The position numbers were made by a program, and so were the translations under genes. Below are positions 1 through 10,560 of a stretch of DNA of 64,000 nucleotides, one piece after another. Source of the DNA: Dastarcus helophoroides (taxonomy: Eukaryota > Arthropoda > Insecta > Coleoptera > Bothrideridae); the NCBI GenBank assembly GCA_028583605.1, contig CM053331.1:5264008-5328007 (forward strand), in the 5' to 3' direction. Numbering within the stretch: position 1 is the first letter of the stretch; the number at the start of each line of letters is the position of its first letter. Below the pieces are notes generated by a model. The model was not told the DNA's origin. It saw only the letters and a list, made by a program, of their open reading frames with translations, and did no database searches.

Positions 1-23
1 TATATAATTTTTACTAGTGGTTT

Positions 24-434
24 TGTAGTGTAAGGAATTCTCTAGAAACATTTGAAGATGGGAAGCGGCCGTGAGAATGGATCATACGACAGATAAGCGC
101 TCCAGACGTTTCCGCCAGCGATAATCTTATCTGTACGGAGATCCGTTCTAGAAAACCAGCCGGTATAAATACGTGGTCGTCTTTCCCTCGGTTGGTCAGT
201 TAGTTAATCAGGTAGTTGGTCAGTTAGTTAGTTAGATAGTTGGTCAGTTAGTTAGTCAGTTAGATAGTTAGATAGTGGGTCAGTTAGTCAGATAGTTGCT
301 GAGTTAGTCATATGGCTGGATCGTTAGACAGTTTGATAGTTAAGTGACTCATAATTGTAGTGTTCCGAAATAAGTTTGAAATAAAGAGTTTACAATTCAC
401 GTAGTTTTAGTTTTCGAACCGATAACACGCAACA
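24..434 (+). mobile_element. Solo LTR of an LTR retrotransposon (probably Ty3/Gypsy-type)
   Basis: The stretch begins TGTAGTG and ends CGCAACA, the TG...CA form of an LTR. It has a TATA box (TATAAAT, 164-170) and a polyadenylation signal (AATAAA, 380-385). It is a diverged relative of the LTR at 55613-55940: both share the AAGCGG block near the start, the TATA region, the TTTCCCTC stretch, and a closing block with TGTTCCG, the AATAAA region and the same terminus. Positions 190-345 are an internal tandem repeat of GTTAGTCA/GTTGGTCA units. No target-site duplication is visible, so the exact left end is uncertain. No retroviral-type coding sequence follows. Confidence 0.6.
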
Positions 435-810
435 ATATTATTGACTTTTTGTTTTGTAGAAAGGGACCACGGCATTTGGGAGCATTTTGCAAGTCACATA
501 CTCACCCAATTCGTTCATTTGATCTGTTCTTTGGTTGCTAGTTACTAAAATGTGGTTCGGTCTTTTTTTTTTCAGCAAAGATTTTAATTCTTCGGAACTA
601 TATGCTAAAGATCAATATTTCAGAAGTTGTGGCTTTGGTTCCTTTCTTTAAAATCCCAAAGAACCTGGGCAATTTTTCAAAATGTTTTCAAAGTTAATCA
701 CAGCTGATATCCTTTGATAATTTCTGTAATTGTTTCTTTAACATTTTTCATTAAGCTTATTAGCTAGCCTGAACGATAATATGTGTAATTGTTTCTTTAA
801 CATTTTTCAG
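435..810 (+). other. Calpain intron with duplicated splice-acceptor tract
   Basis: This is non-coding sequence before the calpain exon. A 26-nt tract at 725-750 is repeated identically at 784-809. The second copy is followed by G, giving the acceptor AG used at 809-810. The first is followed by TTAAG, so it has no AG at the equivalent place. Nothing else is recognisable. Confidence 0.6.
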
Positions 811-1006
811 GAAGTGTTCTCTGACTATGATAAGGATGCATCTGGGGCTTTGAGCGGATTCGAACTGAGAGAAGCTCTAAATCACGCAGGGTACAGTGTC
901 AACACCACCATATTGAATATCATCATGAACAGATATGGAAATAGCAAGGACGAGTTAACATTCCAGGACTTCATACTGGTTTCTATCAAGCTAAAAACCA
1001 TGCTAG
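811..1006 (+). CDS. Calpain, internal exon encoding an EF-hand pair (partial gene)
   Basis: Calpains are calcium-dependent cysteine proteases whose C-terminal penta-EF-hand domain binds calcium and mediates dimerisation. The exon starts in phase 0 after a TTTTTCAG acceptor and ends before GTACCA at 1007, in phase 1. It encodes about 65 residues. These contain a canonical EF-hand loop, DKDASGALSGFE, followed by the calpain-typical ELREALNHAGY helix, and then an LTFQDFILVSIKLKTML segment matching the next EF-hand. Flanking calpain exons are not recognisable: upstream ones would lie left of the window, and a mariner insertion begins 39 bp past the donor. It could be a relic, but the reading frame and both splice sites are intact. 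Confidence 0.8.
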
Positions 1007-1115
1007 GTACCAAACTACTCAGTTTCTATAAAATTCATCGAAATACGAGGGTAAATCAAATATGAACCGGAATTTGTTTTTAAAAATGTATTGGAACAAG
1101 ATACATATATGAATA

Positions 1116-2990
1116 CAGTAAAAGCTCTTTATTCGCGGGGTATATGTTCCATAAATATGCCGCGAATACAGAAACCGTGAATACGGAATGGTAATTAATA
1201 TGGGATTATAGGGGATACGTTCCTGGGTGACAAAATAAAAAAAAACAAATATATAAAAAAATCAATTTAATTGAAGTTTTTGAACATTTTGATTAATTAT
1301 CCTAAGGCTTAGGCAATGGTTTGAATAATTTTGTAATTTTCTCTTGCTTGGCAGTTTTTAAAAGCTCCTTCAATTCAGACTGATACGCAGCAGTCGTACT
1401 AGCAATTTGCCTCTTAAAAATAAGACTTCGTTCCATAGACGGATCAATGTTCATAAAGAAACCGCAAAGCTTATTTGCCATTCTTAAACCTTCACTAAGA
1501 TTTTTCAAATTAAATATCACGTTTCCACCGCTTGTTGAAGCCTCTTCTTCAATGGGCTGTGAATTTAACATTTCCTCTAAGTCGGTTTTAGTCAAATCTT
1601 CATCTTGCGATTCAAGCAATTCCTGAATGTCACTTGATTCTATCTGTTCGAACCCATATCGTCCTATTCCATTCGCGATTCGGCTATGTTTGCAGTCCAA
1701 GTTTGAACTTGCACAGATTTTTCGTCATTTTTCGTAGTCAGAGCAGGCCACAGTTTTTTCCAGCAAGACTTCAATGTATGTGGCTTCAGTTCTTTCAATG
1801 ATTCTTTTATGTTTACGATGCATTTTGCTATGTCAAATTTTTTCCGGCATTCCATAACATTCATATCAGGATTACATTCCATATTTTCCAGTATAATTTT
1901 GAAAGTTCGTTTAATGTAATAGAGCTTAAAGGCCTGGATTATTCCTTGGTCCATAGGTTGAAGCAAAGCCGTCGTGTTGGGAGGTAAACGTGTCACTTTT
2001 ATATTTGAATGCAAAGTTTCAAGTTCGCGAGGATGACCTGGTGCATTGTCCAAAATTAGAAGTGCCTTAAAGTCTGATTTCTGTTTTTTTAAATAAGTTT
2101 CCACTTCAGAAACAAAACAGTTCCGGAACCAGTCACAAAAAATAGCGTTTGTAATCCACGCGACCAAAACACTGGCAGGTTGTCCTTGTTTTGATTTTTT
2201 AAAGCCCGAGGATTAAACGCTCTGTAAAGCATCAGTGGCTTAATAACACAATCTCCAGATGCATTAGAACATAGCAGCAGTGTAACTCTATCCTTTGCTA
2301 CCTAAAGGCAGCAAACGATAGATAGGAGAAGTTTGCTCCTAGATTTAAATCTAGGAGCAGACTTTTCGCTTTTAAAAATGAATGTTTTGTTTCTCTTCCA
2401 AAACAGTGCAGTTTCTTTTGCATTAAATATTTGCTCAGATTTGTATCTTCCATCAGCTGCTAGGTTTGCAAATTCTTTTGGATATCGTTCTGCTGTAGCA
2501 GTGTCTACAAATCCTGCTTCTCCAACGATTTTAATGTTATGCAATGATTGTCTCACCTTAAATTTATTGAACCAACCTTCCAATGCTTGAAAACCCCCAT
2601 CTGTACATTCACCACTACAACTACCTTCAGGTTCTTTCTTTAAAATGAGCCTAAAGACGCTTTGCCTTCTCCCGGACCACTGAACCACTTAGCGGCACCC
2701 TTTTTTGGTTGCAGTCTTCGATCCATAATGACAACGCTATCATTTAACAACATACTTTAGGCAAAAGTGTAATAAGATCTATTTTACTTTTTTTATTAGT
2801 CCATTTGACGCCATTTACAAAAGATATTGGGTTGGATACCTGTTGGAATCCTTTTATTATTATGTATGTACTTATTAGATCCGCGAATAAAGAAATTTTT
2901 AGCCGCGAATATAGGAATTGGGTCGCATTTTTTTAATCCGCGAATAGTGAAAACGCGAATAAAGGAAGCGCGAATAAGGAGCTTTTACTG
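1116..2990 (-). mobile_element. Tigger/pogo-type DNA transposon, nested in mariner
   Basis: The terminal inverted repeats CAGTAAAAGCTC..TTATTCGCG (left) and the complementary ...GAGCTTTTACTG (right) are flanked by TA at 1114-1115 and 2991-2992. The subterminal regions contain many GCGAATA motifs in both orientations. The element is 1875 bp and contains one broken transposase gene on the minus strand. Confidence 0.85.
1302..2730 (-). pseudogene. Tigger (CENP-B-like) transposase, frameshifted
   Basis: A DDE transposase of the pogo/Tigger superfamily, broken into at least three frames. From 2730 down there is a fragment of the N-terminal DNA-binding region (RRLQPKKGAAKWF), then the linker (GWFNKFKVR). 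The catalytic core runs from about 2300 to 1664, with the block NPRALKNQNK followed by ILDNAPGHP and LPPNTTALLQPMDQG, which carry the second and third acidic residues. The C-terminal tail is 1700-1302 in another frame. Frameshifts near 2690, 2170 and 1680 mean it cannot make a full-length protein. Confidence 0.85.
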
Positions 2991-3136
2991 TATATTAACT
3001 CTTTTTCTAGATAATCTGATTTTGTTATGTATTTTTCCCAACGGATTGGGAGTTTTTTTAATCATTATAAAAACAAGGGAGGCGCGTTTGCAAATTGCCC
3101 ACAAATGTTTCAACAGCAGCATCATCATGAAATCGC

Positions 3137-4467
3137 TCACCTCCTAGAGCTTCTTTCAGTGACCCAAACACGATAATCGCATGGTGATAAATCGGGACTA
3201 TAAGGAGGGTTTTCGAATGTTGCCCAATGCAATTCCTCTAATTTTTGATCTGTCATATTAGCCGAGTGAGGGCGGGCACTGTTATGAGCACATTTCTGAC
3301 CTAAAATTCGCCTCTTTCGCCGATATGCACGCTTTGCTTCATCCAATAGCTGGCAGTAGTAGGCAGCATTAACCCTATGATATTCATGCAGAAAATCGAC
3401 GTGCACAACTCCTTTAAAATGCTAAAACACTGTCACAAGAACCTTTCCAGCTGAGAGGCGAGTTTTTGCTTTGAGGTTGTCCTTCTAATAATGTTTTGTG
3501 TCTTTCATATATTTCAGTTTTCTTTAAACAAGTATCCCCAAACTGTGCTTCTAGTCTACGAAGAATTGCGGCGGGCTGTACACCTACAACGGCAAGAAAT
3601 TGTATGTACATGCCCCTTAAAGGCGCTCCTTTTTTATTGAGAAGATATTACAGCACACCAAGGGCTGTACTCTCCCGCATGAATGCGGGAGAGTACAATT
3701 ATCCAAGTATTTCAAGTTTTTTCTTTGAGACTCTATTAAGTGTATCGTGCTCCTTCAATCTTTTCAGGCTCTTTAAAGTTCCCTTAAGTGTTTCTAGCTC
3801 TTTCAAGCTCTCTAATATTCTTCCAGCTCTCTTAAGCATTTTCAAGCTCCTTGAAATCTTGTGGAAGTCCTTGAATCTCTCTAGGACCATTCTGCACTTT
3901 TAAAAACTCTAGAAAGCTAAAACTTTTGAAAGCTTAATCTCTTTAGAATTTGTAAAAGCTCTCTCTATTTCTACTAAGCTTGTTAGAGCAGCTAACTCGA
4001 TCACCACTATCCGAACATCTCGACCGCCGATAAATGAATTTCGAACAAAAAGACGAAACTTTAAGAAAGCAATAAAAATTTCCCACGGAAAGCTAAATTT
4101 TGAAAAATAAAGCCAACTTTTGACCACAGTTGTCTATGAAAAAGACGAATTTTGAATTCATTTAAAATTCCAAAACATTGTCGCAAGAACCTTTCCAGCT
4201 AAGAGGCGAGTTTTTGCCTTGAGTTCGTTCTTCCAAAAATTCTTTGTGCCCTTAATGCACTTCAGTTTTCTTTAAACAAGTATACCCAAAGTGTGCTTCT
4301 AGTCTACGAAGAATTTCGGCGGGTTTTACACATTTAACGGCAAGAAATTTAATAATAATGCTCTGCGCATCGTGCGGACGCACCTCTTGCTCACTCATTG
4401 TATTTAGAATTGACGCACGACGAGAACTAAATTCGCTTGAGTGCAGGAAGTCACCTGACATCCTCAC
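3137..4467 (-). pseudogene. Mariner transposase remnants with duplicated N-terminal segment
   Basis: On the minus strand, 3406-3137 encodes the C-terminal catalytic part. It shows HNSARPHSA and the diagnostic YSPDLSPCDYRVW block, which holds the third aspartate of the DD34D triad. Positions 3611-3411 encode the N-terminal helix-turn-helix (ILRRLEAQFGDTCLKKTEIY). A second diverged copy of this N-terminal segment (ILRRLEAHFGYTCLKKTEVH) lies at 4467-4150. The two copies are separated by about 550 bp of unrelated sequence, so the gene is duplicated internally and broken. Confidence 0.75.
3640..4140. other. Insert between the two mariner N-terminal copies
   Basis: This is low-complexity CTCTTTAAGCTC-like sequence with a perfect palindrome, CTCCCGCATGAATGCGGGAG, at about 3672-3691. 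No coding potential is recognised. It separates the duplicated mariner segments and may be a further insertion. Confidence 0.4.
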
Positions 4468-4587
4468 CTATCATGTCTAAAGCATGCGTACACCCCCGAC
4501 ACCCTCATGACGACATGATAGAAATTCCGGTTCATATTTGATTAACCCTCTTACAAAATTCTTCACGTAGAGTGCCATACTAAGACG

Positions 4588-4766
4588 CAGTCAACTTTGG
4601 ATATAACGAACCACCAAGAAGTTTTTTAAATGGTTCGTTATAGTCGGATGTTCGTTATAAATGAACAAAAAATACATATTTTCTTATGGAGCTTTGGGCC
4701 ATAATTTTGTTTGTTATAAGCGGTAGTTCGTTATGTGCGGAGCTCGTTATATCCGAATTGAACAAA
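4588..4766. mobile_element. Short inverted-repeat element (Tigger-like MITE)
   Basis: The left end, CAGTCAACTTTGGATATAACGA, and the right end, CGTTATATCCGAA, are inverted repeats. The interior repeats GTTCGTTATA motifs in both orientations. This design is typical of Tigger/pogo-derived miniature elements, although the far right end does not close with a perfect ACTG. Confidence 0.5.
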
Positions 4767-4836
4767 AAAATTATAATATAACACTCGATCTCAGGCTGAA
4801 TTCAAATAAACAAAGTATAACCGTAAAAATGTTCTA

Positions 4837-5590
4837 TTTAGACCAGGGTAGAAGCCTTCAAAAACGATAAAAAGTGAAAAAAAATTGTAGTAGGATGAAA
4901 CCTATTAGAAAAGGAGGATAATGCAATAAAAATGAAAGGAAAAATAAATTACGGGCGATCTGAGGTCGGGAAGGGTAGGGGGTGAGTTTTTAAGGGTAAC
5001 AAACGGTTTATCTCGATTTCTGGCAAAACTACAAATCCTATGAAAAATAATTAAATAGCAAAGTTGTAGGTAATAAGAAGATCTACAACTTTTGTATCTA
5101 CACTTTTTTAACATAACCTCAAAATTCACGTGAAAAAATCAAAAAACCAGGTTTATGGTTTTTTATTTTTATCTTTTACAAAAAAAATTTTTTTTTTCAC
5201 AAAATTTGGTAAAAACTTACCTTTTTATATCCCAAATACACTGTAATTTTTTTGATTTAAAATATTTATTTTTTTACCTCATTTTAACTCAATATCGAAA
5301 AAGCACCCTAATTTTCAATCGAAAAATCTCACGTTAAAATTTTAGCTTTTTCAAAAAACTCGGTGGGCTTTTTGTTCGTTGAAATGTCTACTTTCTGATG
5401 ATGTAAAAAAATATACATTACTATGGTAAATCTTCTAAGAAAATTCAAAAAACCAAAAGTACTCCAATTCGAATTTTTTTTTATCTTTATGTACAATTTC
5501 GAGCTATTTATTAAAATTTATACTTTAATTACTCGAAAAACGTAAGATTCCATTTTACATTGATAAACAAAAAATTGTAAATCGAAATAT
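4837..5590 (+). repeat. Left long inverted repeat arm
   Basis: Inverted copy of 6965-7705. The match continues from the outer CCAGGGTAGA end to the inner CATTGATAAACAAAAAA block. Open frames in the arm (minus strand 5129-4905, and the mirror-image frame in the other arm) are shared only because the DNA is duplicated. Confidence 0.8.
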
Positions 5591-5639
5591 ACTACTATAA
5601 TTAACAACCAAATAAGTTAACTAAAAGAAGAGAACGCAG

Positions 5640-6797
5640 TCGTAGAAAGACCTCAGACAATATTCCAGAGTTCAATTATCAAAACCATACAAAAATACCA
5701 TTTTTGCAAGAAAAATTTTTATCTAACCAGAAAAACAAAGACAAAATAATAAAATCGCTAATGAAAATATTACAGTCACAAGGATTTTCCTGTAAACAAG
5801 CAAAAGAAGATGCTGATGCTGACATAATTAAGACCTCGATAGAAATTGCCAGAGATACTAATAAAACTGTAATTGTTGTGGGTCAAGATATTGATCTTTT
5901 GGTCCTTTTGAATTAATTAAATTCTAATAATCATGACATTTATTTTCTGAAGCCAGGTTTTGGAAATATAAAAGATCTTTTTTCACGTCTAATAGTTTCA
6001 AATATGAATCCGTCAAAAACATCGTTGCATTTCTGCATTGTCTTTCTGGTTGCGATACAACATCTGGATTTGCCGGAAAAGGAAAGAAAAGTATCGTGAA
6101 TTAATAGGCGATAAAAATTCATCAAATTTGACTAATATTTTTTTTAAAAAAGATTCAAACAAAGAAGATATAAAAAAAATGGATTACAATTAATGAAATC
6201 TATTTATAAATGTAAAAATGATAATATTACACTCAATCAATTAAGATTTCAAAAATATCAATTAGCAAAAATTAAATCGTCTTTTATATTGGCAAATCTC
6301 CCACCCACAGAAGGTGCAGCAGTACAACATTGTTATATTATCAGCTTCAAACTTGGCTGGGTAACGAACTGACAGCAACAGATTGGGGCTGGAAGCAGCA
6401 TCTATGGGGCATTATGCCCAAATTTACAGAAAAAGAATTAATTCCAGATATATTGCTGAAAACTATTTGCTGCAGCTGTGAAACTGGATGCAATAGTTTA
6501 AAATGTGGCTGCCGAAAACATGGTTTAAAATGCACAAATTTATGTTCAAATTGTCATGGTTCTGAAAAATGCGCCAATGTGGTAGAAGAAACCTACGAGG
6601 AAGTTAATGATCTAGATGAAATTGTGGATGAAGAACCAGTGCAAACTAGAAATGATGTTGGAGACGGAGACAATGATGGTCTTGAAGACTTCGAAGATCT
6701 AGTAGAATCGGAAAGGTGTGCTGAATCTAACGATGAAGAAATACCATCAAAGGGACAAATGATGGATAAGCGATTAAAATTGAAGACTATGTTTTGA
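5640..6797 (+). pseudogene. Broken nuclease-like/CXC-domain protein gene inside the inverted repeats
   Basis: This family recurs in arthropod genomes as uncharacterised protein; I recognise blocks but know no established name. In order: 5704-5916 encodes a segment ending DTNKTVIVVGQDIDLLVLLN, which looks like the acidic core of a PIN/FEN-like nuclease fold. After a stop and frameshifts comes FLHCLSGCDTTSGFAGKGK (about 6030-6090). Finally 6330-6797 encodes LTATDWGWK, then a cysteine cluster (CCSCETGCNSLKCGCRKHG, then CTNLCSNCHG) like a tesmin/TSO1 CXC zinc module, and an acidic tail. A polyadenylation signal (6800-6805) follows the stop directly. At least two frame breaks mean it is not functional as it stands. 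Confidence 0.6.
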
Positions 6798-6964
6798 TAA
6801 ATAAAAAGATTAATTTTCTATGACATAAATGTAATGAGAATTTAAGAAATAAACTTTTTTTACTGAAAACAATAGCTGCAGTCATATTTTTTAGATTAAA
6901 TCCCCTTAAAATCCAATCTTTAATATTTAAAACAATTGTATTTTTTGCAATCTTTATATTTTTG

Positions 6965-7705
6965 GATTTGTAATTTTTTTTGTTTATCAATGTAAAATGG
7001 AATCTTACGTTTTTCGAGTAATTAAAGTATAAATTTTAGCAAATAGCTCAAAATTGCACATAAAGATAAAAAAAAAGTTCTGAATTGGAGTACTTTTCGT
7101 TTTTTTGAATTTTCTTAGAAGATTTACCATAGTAATGTATATTTTTTTACACCATCAGAAAGTAGACATTTCAACGAACAAAAAGCCCACTGAGTTTTTT
7201 GAAAAAGCTAAAATTTAACGTGAGATTTTTCGATTGAAAATTAGGGTGCTTTTTCGATATTGAGTCAAAATAAGGTGAAAAAATAAATATTTTAAATCAA
7301 AAAAATTACAGCATCTTTGGAATATAAAAAGGTAAGTTTTCTCCAAATTTTGTGAAAAAAATTTTTTTTTTGTAAAAGATAAAAATAAAAAACCATAAAC
7401 CTGGTTTTTTGATTTTTTTACGTGAATTTTGAGGTTATGTTAAAAAAGTGTTGCTACAAAAGTTGTAGATCTTCTTATTACCTACAACTTTGCCATTTAA
7501 CTTTTTTCCATAGGATTTGTAGTTTTGCCAGAAATCGAGATAAACCGTTTTTTACCCTTAAAATCTCACCCCCTACCCCTTCCCGACCTCAGATCACCCG
7601 TAATTTATTTTTTCTTTCATTTTTGTTGCATTATCTTCCTTTTCTAATAGGTTTTATCCTACTATATTTTTTTTTTGTTTCAAAAATTATCTACCCTGGA
7701 CTAAT
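6965..7705 (-). repeat. Right long inverted repeat arm
   Basis: Reverse complement of 4837-5590. It differs mainly by short indels in A/T runs and scattered substitutions. Confidence 0.8.
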
Positions 7706-8559
7706 TAGCGACTTATTTTGTTTGCGTTTCATTTTTAAGACTTATCACACTTTCTGTATTCTTCAGTTGGTTGTATGAGAAATTTCTTTTATTGTATATT
7801 GATTTGTTTCAGATACATTTGATGAATTAATGGATCCCCTCACGAATATGTTAACAATATCCAAAGATGCTTGGATTGTACGTTCGATGTACACTTAATA
7901 TATTTTTTTAACACAACAAATATTTTATTATTATTCAAGTAATGAGGTGTTTTCTCTTTGTTGCTTTCTTTTATAGATGTATTACAATTAGAAGCACAAA
8001 TTTCAAAAAGTCATAGGTGATATCAAATGTTAAACATGTTAAATGCTTCTATTTTACAAATGGTCGCTTTTTTACCCATAAATTAATACAGCTTATTCGA
8101 CAGTACAAATAATTTTATGTGATAATGCTTCCAAAGATACCAAGTATTGTGCCATAAAGTAGTTTCCAAGTTCGAGGACTTATTTAAAACTATCCAATTT
8201 AGTTAGGGAAATTAATTTGTTATTTTAAGTGTTTTAATCAGAAAGGAACCTTTGTTCCTGCATATTTTTGAATAATGTTGCATGTTAGATAATGCAAAAT
8301 ATTTATTGTTGTGATAATGCTTTATAAAACTCACAAAGATGTACCAGAATGTTCTTTCCAGTAATTATTTTTGTACACTGTACACTTATATTTCAACTGC
8401 CAAATATTTCTAACTTATTTGGACCACAATGTTCATGATAATGTGACCAATAAATTATTTCCTTATGATGAATGAGTTTTATTGAACAATTTTGCAAAAC
8501 CTATTTTGTCCTTTTGTACAATTAAAACAACGATGTTAAAAGGTACAATAATACAGAAC
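7706..8559. other. Unassigned AT-rich sequence
   Basis: I see no convincing reading frame, terminal repeat or array in this stretch. Confidence 0.4.
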
Positions 8560-8652
8560 AACCTCTGTTGTGTTTTTTAATTTTTGTTGGTTTCAGGGGA
8601 CAAGATTTGTATTTCAGTTTTTGAAGATAACCAAGATAACCAGTCCGTTCCA
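8560..8652 (+). mobile_element. Penelope-like terminus fragment (truncated)
   Basis: Matches the end of the Penelope-like insertion at 62.35-63.48 kb, including TTGTTGTGTTTTTTAAT, GGTTTCAGGGGACAAG and, further on, AACCAGTCCGTTCCA. The hammerhead-like portion is missing in this copy. Confidence 0.55.
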
Positions 8653-9565
8653 CCAAAATTGACTTTTTGTCAAAATTTCAATTTATTTCAAATATTAAAA
8701 GACTTCAAAAATTTTACTTGTCTTGAGAATTTTGATTTTTTTTAAATTTCTACTGTTTTTTAAACCATGACATTTCTGGTTAATATTTTCGGCTATTTTT
8801 GAAAAAACTAAACTTTCTTAAACATTTTAAACTTTTTCAAATTTTGGACTTTTGGAAAATGTGTCCAATTTTATAAATTCATATTTGGACATTTTTAAAA
8901 ATTTTACCATTTCCAAAAATTTCAACTTTTTAAATTTTCAACTTTTTAAATTGTCGATTTTTTTTCAAAATTTCGATTTTCTTTTAAATGCCGATTTTTT
9001 CAAATTTCTACTATTTTTCAAAATGTTGACTCTTCGCAAAACTTTGTTTTTTTTAATTTGGAAATTTGGACTTTCTTCAAAATTTCGACTTTCCAAAATT
9101 TCGACTTTCTGTAAATATTTGACGGTTTAAAATTTCATTTTCCTAAAGATTAAAAGGACTTCCAAAATTTCGACTTCTTTCGACAACTTTGATGTTCTCA
9201 AATATAAAAATGTTGACGCCTTTTTGAAACTTCGACTTTTTTCAAAATTCCGACTTTGGAAAATCTTCATTTTTTTAAAAATGTCAATTTCTTTGAAAAC
9301 TAGTAACACTTCAACAATTATTTTTTTTGTTGAAAATTTCGAATTTTCTCAAATTCCAGAGTTTCTTCGCAATTTCGAAGTTTTCAAAATTTTTAAATTT
9401 TTGTTTAAATAGTACATCGTTTTATAAGTTGGACATTTTCAAAATTTTGTCTTTGTTCAAAATTTCAACTTTTATATTTTCGACTTTTTTCAAAATTTGG
9501 ACTGTTTTTTAAAATTTTGACTTTTTCAAAGAAAGATCAACATTTTTTTAAATTTCAACTGTTTT
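8653..9565 (+). repeat. Degenerate TTCAAAATTTCGAC array, forward orientation
   Basis: Irregular repetition of TTTCGACTTTTT / CAAAATTTCGAC units about 15-25 bp apart. Short open frames here are by-products of the repeat. Confidence 0.7.
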
Positions 9566-9569
9566 TTTT

Positions 9570-10560
9570 AAAGTTTAATCCACTCGCAAAGGGTAAACCC
9601 ATTATGCTTTCAAAGCACTGCGAGTAGGATGCGGAAACAAGGATAGATGGTCACGAACCGCGTTCTTAAACAAGGATAGGTTGTAATTTTTGGGGAAAAT
9701 TCCTTTCGGTAACAAGTTCCATAACTTGGAAGTTCTATAGCAAAAAGAGTCTCCGTAGACAGAAGTCCTCGCTGTGTCAAGCTGGACCACACAGGAATTT
9801 GCTGCCTCCGACTGTCTAATACGCTTTAAGAATCTTGCCCTTGGGGGGATTAATCCTATTAGTTCCTGCGAGCATCTTCCATGATAGTACTTGTAGAAAA
9901 GAGACAAATCACCAACCATACGCCTGTGCTCTAGTGTTTCGAGAGAATCAGTCAGACTCTCGTCATTAATTAGGCGAATCGCTCTTCTTTGAATTGAATC
10001 CAAGAGAGCTAAAGTGTGTTTTGGGGGTGAACTCCAAACATGAGAAAACTATTGACTAGTGTTGCCCTAACTTGAGCTTTGTATAGTGTTAATAGCTGAT
10101 GAGATGTGAAGTACTTTTTAGCTCTAAAAAGAAAGCCTAGCTTCTGAGAGGCGGATTTGGCAATGGCGCGCACATGATCGTCCCAAGAGAAGTTAGTGCT
10201 CGCATTCGCTCCTAGGATAGATAAATTAGATCCCATCGGAAGTCCATTAGTATGTTTGTTGCATTATCCCTTGATGTTTTCTTAGAGAAAACCGCGGCCT
10301 GAGTTTTTGAAGCGTTGAAGTCGACCAAATTGTTCTTACGCAATTCCAGAATGATCTCGAGATCCCGATTAATCGTCTGTATCTGCTGTTCCCTTAGTCG
10401 ACCTGAAGCAGCGATAGATAATGGTTGATGATAGGGTTACTATCATCTGCGTAGCTGTATATAGGATTGGAAGTTGAAGCCAAGAGATCGTTTATGTGTA
10501 ACAGAAATAGAGTAGGAGACAGAACAGACCCCTGAGGTACCCAAATTCTGGAAAAGATTA
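9570..10560 (-). pseudogene. Jockey-like non-LTR retrotransposon, 3' end of reverse transcriptase
   Basis: Read on the minus strand from 10555, the fragment begins VPQGSVLSPTLF and reaches the catalytic YADD at about 10445-10456, both standard reverse-transcriptase motifs. It continues with NLVDFNASKTQ and then 10236-10009 (SWDDHVRAIAKSASQKLGFL, LYKAQVRATLVNS). The C-terminal tail is 10003-9602 (DSIQRRAIRLI, RRMVGDLSLFYKYYHGRCS, RTSKLWNLLPKGIFPKNYNL). The 5' portion of the element and endonuclease are absent, and frames are interrupted near 10380, 10240 and 10006. This is a dead 5'-truncated copy; related pieces lie at 23000-23150 and 46251-46330. Confidence 0.8.

Larger units (their letters stand above)
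1046..4551 (-). mobile_element. Mariner-like element with TA target duplication, carrying a nested Tigger
   Basis: The terminal inverted repeats are CGAGGGTAAATC... on the left and their complement ...GATTAACCCTCT on the right. About 30 bp match with few differences, including the shared core ATATGAACCGGAATT. Both ends are flanked by TA (1044-1045 and 4552-4553). Transposase remnants on the minus strand lie at 3137-4467. A complete Tigger element (1116-2990) sits only 70 bp inside the left terminus, so the mariner inserted first. It lies in the calpain intron, 39 bp after the exon donor. Confidence 0.8.
4837..7705 (+). mobile_element. 2.9-kb element with about 750-bp terminal inverted repeats
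   Basis: The left arm (about 4837-5590) and the right arm (about 6965-7705) are long near-perfect inverted copies. They start at TTAGACCAGGGTAGA and end at TCTACCCTGGACTAA. Both arms carry the same blocks, for example CTACAACTTT, AACCGTTT and the CCCCCTACCC region. About 1.4 kb between the arms holds a broken gene for a nuclease-like protein with a cysteine-rich CXC module. The layout resembles a foldback or long-TIR DNA transposon. I cannot assign it to a named superfamily, and the target duplication is unclear. Confidence 0.75.

Noticed and set aside
4905..7778. Matching frames starting MNFEVMLKKC in both orientations as genes
   Set aside because: They lie in the two arms of the inverted repeat and read into unrelated sequence; no domain.
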